Shown piece after piece: positions 43,701 to 50,705 of a stretch of 64,000 bases of DNA. The stretch's first letter is position 1, and every line of letters starts with the position of its first letter. Both the position numbers and the translations under genes were made by a program. This stretch comes from Streptomyces sp. CB02058 (GTDB lineage Bacteria; Actinomycetota; Actinomycetes; Streptomycetales; Streptomycetaceae): contig NZ_LIPG01000001.1 of the NCBI RefSeq assembly GCF_001905505.1, forward strand, positions 930,001 to 994,000. The letters are read 5' to 3'. The notes beneath the pieces were generated by a model, which ran no database searches, was not told where the DNA came from, and was given only the letters and a program-made list of their open reading frames with translations.

Positions 43701-44154
43701 CCTCGAAGCCGGTGAGTACGCCGTGCGCATCCGGGGCTCGATGGACCGGGTCGAACAGGACACCGAGGGCCGGGCGTACGTCGTCGACTTCAAGACCGGC
43801 AAGAGCGCGCCCGCCAAGGACGAGGTGGCCTCCCACCCCCAGCTCGCCGTGTACCAGCTGGCGGTCAGGGAAGGGGCCGTCGACGAGGTCTTCGACGGCC
43901 GCCGGCCCGAACCCGGGGGCGCCGAACTCGTCCAGCTGCGGCAGCCCGCCCCGAAGAAGGAGGGCGGCGACACCCTTCCCAAGGTGCAGGCCCAGGAACC
44001 CCTGGCGGGGGAGTGGGTCTCCGACCTGCTCGCGACGGCGGCGGGCCGGGTCCTGGACGAGCGGTTCACCCCGACGACGGGAACCCACTGCACCCACTGC
44101 GCCTTCAAGGCGTCGTGCAGCGCGCAGCCCGAAGGCAGTCAGATCATCGAATGA
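40792..44154 (+). CDS. adnA: AdnA-type helicase-nuclease (UvrD motor + RecB-like nuclease with Fe-S Cys)
   Basis: A 1120-aa protein of the AdnAB double-strand-break resection complex. N-terminal UvrD motor: Q motif LDAPQRAVV, Walker A GPGTGKTT (about 57-65), DEYQDT (about 266), GDPDQSIYAFRG, TAHRSKGLEWPLV and VAATRARE. C-terminal PD-(D/E)xK nuclease with VDFKTGK near 997. Four Cys suit a 4Fe-4S staple as in AddB: one in NTCALQW (about 868) and three in HCTHCAFKASC near the C-terminus. Start is the GTG at 40792. The partner adnB follows 60 nt later. Confidence 0.9.
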   Translation: MSSSSTTRNSPHRQTRRRAPGAYRLVRTPPGSVDPPLLDAPQRAVVDHGGGPLLVLAGPGTGKTTTLVEAVARRVADGTDPARILVLTFSRKAAVELRDRMAARLGGPRGPQATTFHSYCYALVRAHQDADLFADPLRLLSGPEQDVTVRELLAGQLGLEQSGLAHVRWPDELRACLTTRGFADEVRAVLARSRELGLGPDALGAFARRTGRPDWSAAAQFLAEYLDVLDAQGVLDYAELVHRAVLLAERPEVAEVLARSYDVVLVDEYQDTDPAQVRLLHALAGNRGSGAPGSGGGRTLIAFGDPDQSIYAFRGADVNGILDFPDVFRRADGAPAPVGVLTTSRRSGARLLEATRLLTRRMPLTRLPSAKVRAHRELSAVREGGRVEAYTYPTASTELENIADLLRRAHLEEGVPWRDMAVLVRAGGRSIPAVRRALTSAGVPLEVDGDDLPLRHEPAVAPLLTALRTVATAALHRAVPDDQEDDDGDDGSEAAPGALDTETALALLASPLGSMDAADLRRLGRALRDEERAAGHRVPPPSGELLARALAEPERLVTHDPAYARGAQRLGALLRKATELLAGGGTAEEALWTLWNGTPWPGRLERAALRGGAGGRNADRDLDAVCALFDTAARAEERTGGRGALNFLEEIDAQDIAADTLSRRAVRPDAVRLMTAHRSKGLEWPLVVVAGVQEGLWPDLRRRGSLLEADRIGRDGLAEPLTPGALLAEERRLFYVAATRARERLVVTAVKAPADDGDQPSRFLTELGAEPRDVTGRPRRPLAVAALVAELRATTVDPAASDTLRDAAAHRLARLAALTDDEGQPLVPAAHPHRWWGLNEPTRSEVPLRDRDRPVTLSGSALDQLANTCALQWFLGREVKADAPATAAQGFGNVVHVLADEVASGRTAADLDVLMERLDSVWDGLVFDAPWKSHQEKDQARAALERFLRWHVMDRAGRTPAASEHDFDVTLEAGEYAVRIRGSMDRVEQDTEGRAYVVDFKTGKSAPAKDEVASHPQLAVYQLAVREGAVDEVFDGRRPEPGGAELVQLRQPAPKKEGGDTLPKVQAQEPLAGEWVSDLLATAAGRVLDERFTPTTGTHCTHCAFKASCSAQPEGSQIIE

Positions 44155-44201
44155 ACGCCCTGACGGAATCGGTGCCGGATGGCGTTGTCGGTGCCTCCGG
44201 T

Positions 44202-44207
44202 TAGCCT
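44202..44207 (+). promoter_or_regulatory. -10 hexamer before adnB, possible leaderless start
   Basis: TAGCCT ends 7 nt before the GTG at 44215. This may be an internal promoter in addition to read-through from adnA. Confidence 0.4.
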
Positions 44208-44214
44208 CTCTGGA

Positions 44215-47200
44215 GTGTCCTCCCGTATCACCGATCCCGAGCAGCTCAAGGAGCTCCTCGGGATTCCCTTCACCCCGGAGCAGACGGCCTGCATCACCGC
44301 GCCGCCCGCCCCGCAGGTGATCGTGGCCGGAGCCGGCTCGGGGAAGACCACGGTGATGGCCGCCCGGGTGGTGTGGCTGGTGGGGACCGGCCAGGTCGCC
44401 CCGGAGCAGGTTCTCGGGCTGACCTTCACGAACAAGGCCGCGGGCGAGCTCGCCGAGCGCGTCCGCAAGGCACTCGTCGCGGCCGGGGTCACCGACCCGG
44501 ACGTCATCGACCCGGACGACCCCCCGGGCGAGCCGAGCATCTCCACCTACCACGCCTTCGCCGGCCGGCTCCTCACCGAGCACGGCCTGCGCATCGGCCT
44601 CGAACCCACCACCCGGCTCCTCGCCGACGCCACGCGCTACCAGCTCGCCGCCCGGGTGCTGCGCGAGGCCCCCGGCCCCTACCCCGCGCTGACCAGGTCC
44701 TTCCCCACGCTCGTCAGCGACCTGCTGGCCCTGGACGCCGAGCTCGCCGAGCATCTCGTCCGGCCCGAACAGCTCGCGGAGTACGACACCGAGCTGCTCC
44801 GCACCCTGGAGACGGCCCGGCTCACCAACGCCGAGCTGCGCAAGATCCCGGAGGCCGCCGGAGCCCGCCGCGAGCTCCTCGGACTGACCCGGCGCTACCG
44901 CGACGCCAAGCGCGGCCGAGACCTCCTCGACTTCGGCGACCAGATCGCCCTCTCCGCTGAGCTGGCCCTCACCCGGCCCGAGGTCGGGGCGATCCTGCGC
45001 GACGAGTTCCGGGTCGTCCTGCTCGACGAGTACCAGGACACCTCCGTGGCCCAGCGGCGGCTCCTGGCCGCGCTCTTCGGCGGAGGGGGCGGCAGCGGCA
45101 CGACGGGCCACGCCGTCACCGCGGTCGGCGACCCCTGCCAGGCGATCTACGGCTGGCGCGGTGCGTCCGTGGCGAACCTCGACGACTTCCCCCGGCACTT
45201 CCCGCACGCCGACGGGACACCCGCCACCCGCTACTCCCTCAGCGAGAACCGCCGCAGCGGCGGCCGTCTCCTCCACCTCGCCAACGGCCTCGCCGAGCCC
45301 CTGCGCGCCATGCACGAAGGCGTCGAGGCACTGCGGCCCGCCCCCGGGGCGGAGAGGGACGGCACGGTCCGCTGCGCCCTGCTGCGCACGCACGCCGAGG
45401 AGATCGAGTGGCTCGGCGACTCGCTCGCCCACCTCGTGCGCACCGGCACGGCGCCCGGGGAGATCGCCGTGCTCTGCCGGACCGCGGGCGACTTCCCCCG
45501 GATCCAGGCCGCACTCGTCGCCCGGGACATCCCGGTCGAGGTCGTCGGCCTGTCCGGACTGCTGCACCTGCCCGAGGTCGCCGACCTCGTCGCCGTCTGC
45601 GAGGTCCTCCAGGACCCCGGGGCCAACGCCTCCCTGGTCCGGCTGCTCACCGGCCCCCGCTGGCGCATCGGCCCCCGCGACCTCGCCCTCCTCGGACGCC
45701 GGGCCCGTCTCCTCGTCCACCGTTCCACCGCGGGCGACGACGCCGACCCGGATCTGCGTCTGGCCGAGGCCGTCGAGGGCACCGACCCGGCCGAGGTGAT
45801 CTCGCTCGCCGACGCCCTCGACACCTTCCTGGAGTCCGGCGGGGCCGAGGACGACCAGCTGCCGTTCTCCGCCGAGGCGCGCGTCCGCTTCGCCCGCCTC
45901 GCCACCGAACTGCGCGACCTGCGCCGCTCGCTGGCCGACCCCCTGATGGACGTACTCCACCGCGTCCTCGCCACCACCGGACTCGAAGTGGAGCTCTCCG
46001 CTTCGCCGCACGCCCTGGCCGCCCGGCGCCGGGAGACCCTGGCCAACTTCCTGGACGTCGCGGCCGGGTTCGCCGCGGTGGACGGGGACGCGACCCTGCT
46101 CGCCTTCCTCGGCTTCCTGCGCACCGCCGCGCAGTACGAGAAGGGCCTGGACAACGCCCTTCCCGGCGGCGAGAACACCGTGAAGGTCCTCACCGCCCAC
46201 AAGTCCAAGGGCCTGGAGTGGGACGTGGTCGCGGTCCCCGGCCTCGTCACCGGCCAGTTCCCCAGCGCGCGGAGCCGGGAGGCGTGGACCTCGCAGCCGC
46301 AGGTCCTGCCGCACGCCCTGCGTGGCGACACGGCCACGCTGCCCGCCCTGGACGCCTTCGACGCCAAGGGCCTCAAGGCGTTCAAGGAGGAGATGAAGGA
46401 GCACCAGCACACCGAGGAACTCCGCCTCGGCTACGTCACCTTCACCCGCCCCCGCAGCCTGCTCCTCGGTTCGGGCCACTGGTGGGGCCCCTCCCAGAAG
46501 AAGCCCAGGGGCCCCTCGGCCTTCCTCGACGCGCTGTACGAGCACTGCGCGGCCGGACACGGCGAGATCGAGGTCTGGGCGGACGAGCCGGAGGAGGACG
46601 AGGAGAACCCGGCGCTCCAGGAGAAGGACGCCGACCAGGCCTGGCCGCTCCCGCTGGACGACACCGCCATGGCCCGCCGCCGCGCCGCCCGGGACACGGT
46701 GCTGGCCCACCTGGAGACCTTGGCGGCCACGCCCGTACCGGATGTGTACGAGGACCCGGCGTACGCCACCTGGCCGCCCCACGTCACCGACGAGCCGTAC
46801 GACGAGGAGCCTCCCCACGACGAGGAGCCTCCGTACGGGGACGAGCCTCCGTACGCCGACGAGGAGCCCGCCTACGACGAGGCAGGCGCCCCGTACGACG
46901 ACCCGTTCCCGGACGGCGATCCGTTCCCGTCCGGCGGTCCGGTCCGGACCGGTGGTCCGGTCCGTGCGGGTGGTCCGTCCCCTGCCGCCGACGGGCCGTT
47001 CTCCGCCGAAGGCCCGTACCCCGTCGACGGCCCGGCTCCGGGAGGAGATCCGCGCTCCGCCGCCCCCGTGCCGCACGTACCCGCCGCCCGTGCCCCGGCG
47101 GACGCGGGCCTCACCCCGGAGGAGTCCCGCACCCTCGCCTCCTGGGACCGCGATCTCGACGCCCTCGCCGGTGAGCTGCGCCGCGCCCGCGCCACCGTGC

Positions 47201-47802
47201 GGGACGTCGTCGTGCCCGCGACGCTCTCCGCCACCCAGCTGCTGCACCTCGCCGACGACCCGGAGGGCTTCGCGCGGGAGCTCGCCCGCCCCATGCCCAG
47301 GCCCCCGCAGCCCGCCGCACGCCGGGGGACCCGCTTCCACGCCTGGGTGGAGTCCAGGTTCGAGGAACTGCCGCTGCCCATGCTCGGCCCGGACGAGCTC
47401 CCGGGGGGCGATGAGAGCGACGCGGAGATCGCGGACGAACGCGACCTCGCCGAACTCAAGGAGGCCTTCGAGCGCACCGCGTACGCCCGGCGCACTCCGT
47501 ACCGCGTCGAGACCCCGTTCCAGATCGCGCTCGGGGGCCGGGTGATCCGGGGCCGGATCGACGCGGTCTACCGCACGGGGGACACCTACGAGATCGTCGA
47601 CTGGAAGACGACCAGGCACCGCACGGCCGACCCGCTCCAGCTCGCCGTCTACCGGCTGGCCTGGGCCGAGCTGCACGGTCTGCCGCTGGACTCGGTCACC
47701 GCGACCTTCCTCTACGTGCGCACCGGGGAGACCGTCCGTCCCACCGGTCTGCCGGGCCGGGAGGAGCTGGAGAAGCTCCTGCTGGACGAGCCACCTCCAT
47801 GA
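44215..47802 (+). CDS. adnB: AdnB-type helicase-nuclease
   Basis: An 1195-aa partner of AdnA. UvrD motor: Walker A GAGSGKTT (about 38-45), TFTNKAAGEL, LDEYQDT (about 271-277), GDPCQAIYGWRG, TAHKSKGLEWDVV. The C-terminal RecB nuclease has VDWKTTRHR near 1129 with the QLAVYRLA helix; no Fe-S Cys set is seen. A 120-residue low-complexity insert (about 842-962) of Pro, Asp, Glu and Gly, including DEEPP and GGPVR repeats, separates motor from nuclease. I use the GTG at 44215 because of its -10; an ATG 12 codons upstream is possible. Confidence 0.9.
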   Translation: MSSRITDPEQLKELLGIPFTPEQTACITAPPAPQVIVAGAGSGKTTVMAARVVWLVGTGQVAPEQVLGLTFTNKAAGELAERVRKALVAAGVTDPDVIDPDDPPGEPSISTYHAFAGRLLTEHGLRIGLEPTTRLLADATRYQLAARVLREAPGPYPALTRSFPTLVSDLLALDAELAEHLVRPEQLAEYDTELLRTLETARLTNAELRKIPEAAGARRELLGLTRRYRDAKRGRDLLDFGDQIALSAELALTRPEVGAILRDEFRVVLLDEYQDTSVAQRRLLAALFGGGGGSGTTGHAVTAVGDPCQAIYGWRGASVANLDDFPRHFPHADGTPATRYSLSENRRSGGRLLHLANGLAEPLRAMHEGVEALRPAPGAERDGTVRCALLRTHAEEIEWLGDSLAHLVRTGTAPGEIAVLCRTAGDFPRIQAALVARDIPVEVVGLSGLLHLPEVADLVAVCEVLQDPGANASLVRLLTGPRWRIGPRDLALLGRRARLLVHRSTAGDDADPDLRLAEAVEGTDPAEVISLADALDTFLESGGAEDDQLPFSAEARVRFARLATELRDLRRSLADPLMDVLHRVLATTGLEVELSASPHALAARRRETLANFLDVAAGFAAVDGDATLLAFLGFLRTAAQYEKGLDNALPGGENTVKVLTAHKSKGLEWDVVAVPGLVTGQFPSARSREAWTSQPQVLPHALRGDTATLPALDAFDAKGLKAFKEEMKEHQHTEELRLGYVTFTRPRSLLLGSGHWWGPSQKKPRGPSAFLDALYEHCAAGHGEIEVWADEPEEDEENPALQEKDADQAWPLPLDDTAMARRRAARDTVLAHLETLAATPVPDVYEDPAYATWPPHVTDEPYDEEPPHDEEPPYGDEPPYADEEPAYDEAGAPYDDPFPDGDPFPSGGPVRTGGPVRAGGPSPAADGPFSAEGPYPVDGPAPGGDPRSAAPVPHVPAARAPADAGLTPEESRTLASWDRDLDALAGELRRARATVRDVVVPATLSATQLLHLADDPEGFARELARPMPRPPQPAARRGTRFHAWVESRFEELPLPMLGPDELPGGDESDAEIADERDLAELKEAFERTAYARRTPYRVETPFQIALGGRVIRGRIDAVYRTGDTYEIVDWKTTRHRTADPLQLAVYRLAWAELHGLPLDSVTATFLYVRTGETVRPTGLPGREELEKLLLDEPPP

Positions 47803-47808
47803 GGCCGA

Positions 47809-47814
47809 TAGGCT
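47809..47814 (+). promoter_or_regulatory. -10 hexamer for leaderless dipeptidase mRNA
   Basis: TAGGCT ends 7 nt before the ATG at 47822, which argues for this start over the ATG two codons upstream. Confidence 0.5.
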
Positions 47815-47821
47815 CATGAGC

Positions 47822-49216
47822 ATGAGCGACACCCCGGACAGCGCCGTCCACACGTACACCCGGAAGCACCGCGCGGCCTTCCTCGACGACCTCGCCGAGT
47901 GGCTGCGCATCCCTTCCGTGTCCGCTCAGCCGGAGCACGACGGGGACGTACGGCGCAGTGCCGAGTGGCTGTCGAAGAAGCTGGCGGAGACCGGTTTTCC
48001 CGTCACCGAGGTGTGGGAGACGCCCGGCGCCCCGGCGGTCTTCGCCGAGTGGCCCTCGCAGGACCCGGACGCACCCGTCGTCCTCGTCTACGGCCACCAC
48101 GACGTGCAGCCCGCGGCCCGCGAGGACGGCTGGAACAGCGACCCGTTCGAACCGGTGATCCGCGACGGCAGGATGTACGGAAGGGGCGCCGCCGACGACA
48201 AGGGCCAGGTGTTCTTCCACACACTCGGCGTCCGCGCCCACCTCGCCGCGACCGGCCGCACCACCCCCGCCGTGCACCTCAAGCTCCTCGTCGAGGGCGA
48301 GGAGGAGTCCGGCTCACCCCACTTCCGCGCGCTGGCCGAGGAGCGGGCCGCACGGCTCGCCGCCGACGTCGTGATCGTCTCCGACACCGGCATGTGGGAC
48401 GAGAACACCCCGACCGTCTGCACCGGGATGCGCGGCCTCGCCGAATGCGAGATCGAGCTGACGGGCCCCGCCCAGGACATCCACTCCGGGTCCTTCGGCG
48501 GCGCGGTCCCCAACCCCGCGACCGCGCTCGCCCGTCTCGTCGCCGCCCTCCACGACGAGGACGGCAGGGTCGCGGTCCCCGGCTTCTACGACGGGGTCAC
48601 CGAGCTCACCGAGACCGAGCGGGAGCTCTTCGCCCAGCTGCCCTTCGACGAGGACACCTGGCTGCGCACGGCCTCCTCGCGGGCGACCGCGGGCGAAGCC
48701 GGCTACTCCACCCTGGAGCGCGTCTGGGCCCGCCCCACCGCCGAGGTCAACGGCATCGGCGGTGGCTACCAGGGCGCGGGCAGCAAGACCGTCATCCCCT
48801 CCTCCGCCTTCGTGAAGCTGAGCTTCCGGCTGGTCGCGGGCCAGGACCCGGAGCGGGTCCAGGAAGCGGTTCGCGCCTGGGCCGAGGCCCGGGTCCCCGC
48901 CGGTGTCGGCCACCGGATCACCTTCTCCCCCGCCACCCGCCCCTGTCTGACGCCGCTGGACCACCCCGCGCTCCAGGCGGTCGCCCGGGCCATGGGACGG
49001 GCCTTCGGCACGAAGATCCTCTTCACCCGCGAGGGAGGCTCGGGCCCCGCCGCCGACCTCCAGGACGTCCTCGGAGCACCCGTGCTCTTCCTGGGCATCT
49101 CCGTACCCTCCGACGGCTGGCACGGACCCGACGAGAAGGTCGAACTGGATCTTCTCCTCAAGGGCGTGGAGACCACCGCCCATCTGTGGGGCGAGCTGGC
49201 CACCGCACTCCGCTGA
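47822..49216 (+). CDS. M20-family metallo-dipeptidase
   Basis: A 464-aa cytosolic zinc peptidase of the M20 (carnosinase/PepV-like) family. Metal ligands and catalytic residues show in order: YGHHDVQP (about 90), GRGAADDKGQ (about 123), EGEEESGS with the catalytic Glu (about 160), DTGMW (about 192) and the C-terminal GGSGP region near 410. The lid domain contains IHSGSFGGAVPNP. It frees amino acids from dipeptides. A separate leaderless promoter suggests it is expressed independently of adnB. Confidence 0.92.
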   Translation: MSDTPDSAVHTYTRKHRAAFLDDLAEWLRIPSVSAQPEHDGDVRRSAEWLSKKLAETGFPVTEVWETPGAPAVFAEWPSQDPDAPVVLVYGHHDVQPAAREDGWNSDPFEPVIRDGRMYGRGAADDKGQVFFHTLGVRAHLAATGRTTPAVHLKLLVEGEEESGSPHFRALAEERAARLAADVVIVSDTGMWDENTPTVCTGMRGLAECEIELTGPAQDIHSGSFGGAVPNPATALARLVAALHDEDGRVAVPGFYDGVTELTETERELFAQLPFDEDTWLRTASSRATAGEAGYSTLERVWARPTAEVNGIGGGYQGAGSKTVIPSSAFVKLSFRLVAGQDPERVQEAVRAWAEARVPAGVGHRITFSPATRPCLTPLDHPALQAVARAMGRAFGTKILFTREGGSGPAADLQDVLGAPVLFLGISVPSDGWHGPDEKVELDLLLKGVETTAHLWGELATALR

Positions 49217-49260
49217 ATCTCTGAACGCCCGATCCACCCCCGGGGGAGTAGGAAGCACCT

Positions 49261-50208
49261 GTGAGCACCTTCGACAACGCCACCGCAGACCGTCCGATCG
49301 GTCTCACCGCGCCCAGCGGTATCGACCGCGCGGCGCACCACCGGCTCGACGAGGCCTGGCTCGCCGCTGCCTGGAGCCACCCGACGACCAGGGTCTTCGT
49401 CGTCTCCGGGGGCCAGGCCCTCATCGACGACACCGCCGACGGCGGCACCGAGCTCGTGATGACGCCCTCCTTCGAGGCGCCGCTCACCGAGACCCACCGC
49501 TACTTCCTGGGCACCGACGCGGACGGCGTGCGCTACTTCGCGCTCCAGAAGGACTCCCTGCCGGGCCGCATGGACCAGTCCGCGAGGCCCGCCGGGCTGC
49601 GCGAGGCGGGCATGCTCCTCGGCCCGCGCGACGCCGGACTGATGGTGCACGCCGTCGCCCTGGAGAACTGGCAGCGGCTGCACCGCTTCTGCTCGCGCTG
49701 CGGTGAGCGCACCGTCATCGCCGCCGCCGGCCACATCCGCCGCTGCCAGGCATGCGGGGCGGAGCACTACCCGCGGACCGACCCCGCGGTGATCATGCTC
49801 GTCACCGACGACCAGGACCGCGCGCTGCTGGGGCGCCAGGTGCACTGGCCCGAGGGCCGCTTCTCGACGCTCGCGGGCTTCGTCGAGCCGGGGGAGTCGA
49901 TCGAGCAGTCCGTGGCCCGCGAGGTCTTCGAGGAGGCGGGCGTCACCGTCGGCGAGGTCGAGTACGTCGCCAGCCAGCCCTGGCCGTTCCCCTCCAGCCT
50001 GATGCTCGGCTTCATGGCCCGGGCCGCGTCCTCCGAGATCACCGTGGACGGCGAGGAGATCGAGGAGGCCCGCTGGTTCTCCCGCGAGGAGCTGACGGAG
50101 GCCTTCGACTCGGGCGAGGTGCTGCCTCCGTTCGGCGTCTCGATCGCGGCCCGGCTGATCGAGCTCTGGTACGGCAAGCCGCTCCCCAGGCCGGGCAACA
50201 CGGCCTGA
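49261..50208 (+). CDS. nudC: NADH pyrophosphatase NudC
   Basis: A 315-aa NUDIX hydrolase that splits NAD(H) and can remove NAD caps from RNA. A zinc ribbon at about 142-165 has CSRCG and CQACG. The NUDIX box GFVEPGESIEQSVAREVFEEAGV-type sequence is at about 205-227, and the NADH-specific SQPWPFPSS follows at about 238-246. Length and order match bacterial NudC. GTG start with a GGAAG site. A long terminator hairpin follows. Confidence 0.95.
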   Translation: MSTFDNATADRPIGLTAPSGIDRAAHHRLDEAWLAAAWSHPTTRVFVVSGGQALIDDTADGGTELVMTPSFEAPLTETHRYFLGTDADGVRYFALQKDSLPGRMDQSARPAGLREAGMLLGPRDAGLMVHAVALENWQRLHRFCSRCGERTVIAAAGHIRRCQACGAEHYPRTDPAVIMLVTDDQDRALLGRQVHWPEGRFSTLAGFVEPGESIEQSVAREVFEEAGVTVGEVEYVASQPWPFPSSLMLGFMARAASSEITVDGEEIEEARWFSREELTEAFDSGEVLPPFGVSIAARLIELWYGKPLPRPGNTA

Positions 50209-50218
50209 CGGCCACTGC

Positions 50219-50264
50219 GTGTACGACGAAGGCCCCCGCCTCGGCGGGGGCCTTCGTCGTACAC
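50219..50264. terminator. Bidirectional terminator between nudC and mycoredoxin
   Basis: A perfect 22-bp inverted repeat (50219-50240 with 50243-50264) with a 2-nt centre, between two convergent genes. Confidence 0.9.
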
Positions 50265-50274
50265 GGCAGGCGGG

Positions 50275-50517
50275 TCAGGCGCCGATCTTCTGCTTGACCT
50301 GGGCGAGCGAGGGGTTCGTCAGCGTCGAACCGTCGGGGAAGAGCACGGTCGGAACCGTCTGGTTCCCGCCGTTCGCCTTCTCGACGAAGGCTGCCGACTC
50401 CGGGTCCAGCTCGATGTTGACCTCGGTGTACGCGATGCCTTCGCGGTCCATCTGGCCCTTGAGCCGGCGGCAGTAGCCGCACCACGTGGTGCTGTACATC
50501 GTCACAGTGCCCGGCAT
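50275..50517 (-). CDS. Mycoredoxin (glutaredoxin-like, mycothiol-linked)
   Basis: An 80-aa thioredoxin-fold protein. The active site is WCGYC (Cys13, Cys16) and the cis-Pro motif is TVPT near 55, with the SLAQVKQKIG helix at the end. Mycoredoxins use mycothiol, the actinobacterial thiol, to reduce mixed disulfides. The ATG at 50517 has a GGGAG site 10 nt upstream. It is divergent from uvrD2. Confidence 0.92.
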   Translation of the reverse strand: MPGTVTMYSTTWCGYCRRLKGQMDREGIAYTEVNIELDPESAAFVEKANGGNQTVPTVLFPDGSTLTNPSLAQVKQKIGA

Positions 50518-50705
50518 GTCGTCGGTGCTCCCTTGTCTCGTACGTCTCACTGGGAAGGCGGGACGCGTACGCGCACGTACCTTCCCGCACTGAGCCAACG
50601 CACGGCGGCCGACGGCCATTCCCGGCCGCCCCGACCGGTACGACGAACGGCGGGCCCTGTGGACAACCGCCGCACCGGCCCCCTGCGACCTGGCAGCATG
50701 GCGGG

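Noticed and set aside
41821..47910. A 2029-codon open frame antisense to adnA and adnB
   Set aside because: High-GC third positions leave antisense frames open; the sequence is Gly/Arg/Val-rich without domains and the sense genes have full motif sets.
50658..50666. Perfect DnaA box (TTGTCCACA on the minus strand), with another TTATCCACA at 57803-57811
   Set aside because: They are single isolated boxes 7 kb apart; an origin would show a dense cluster, so no origin is claimed.
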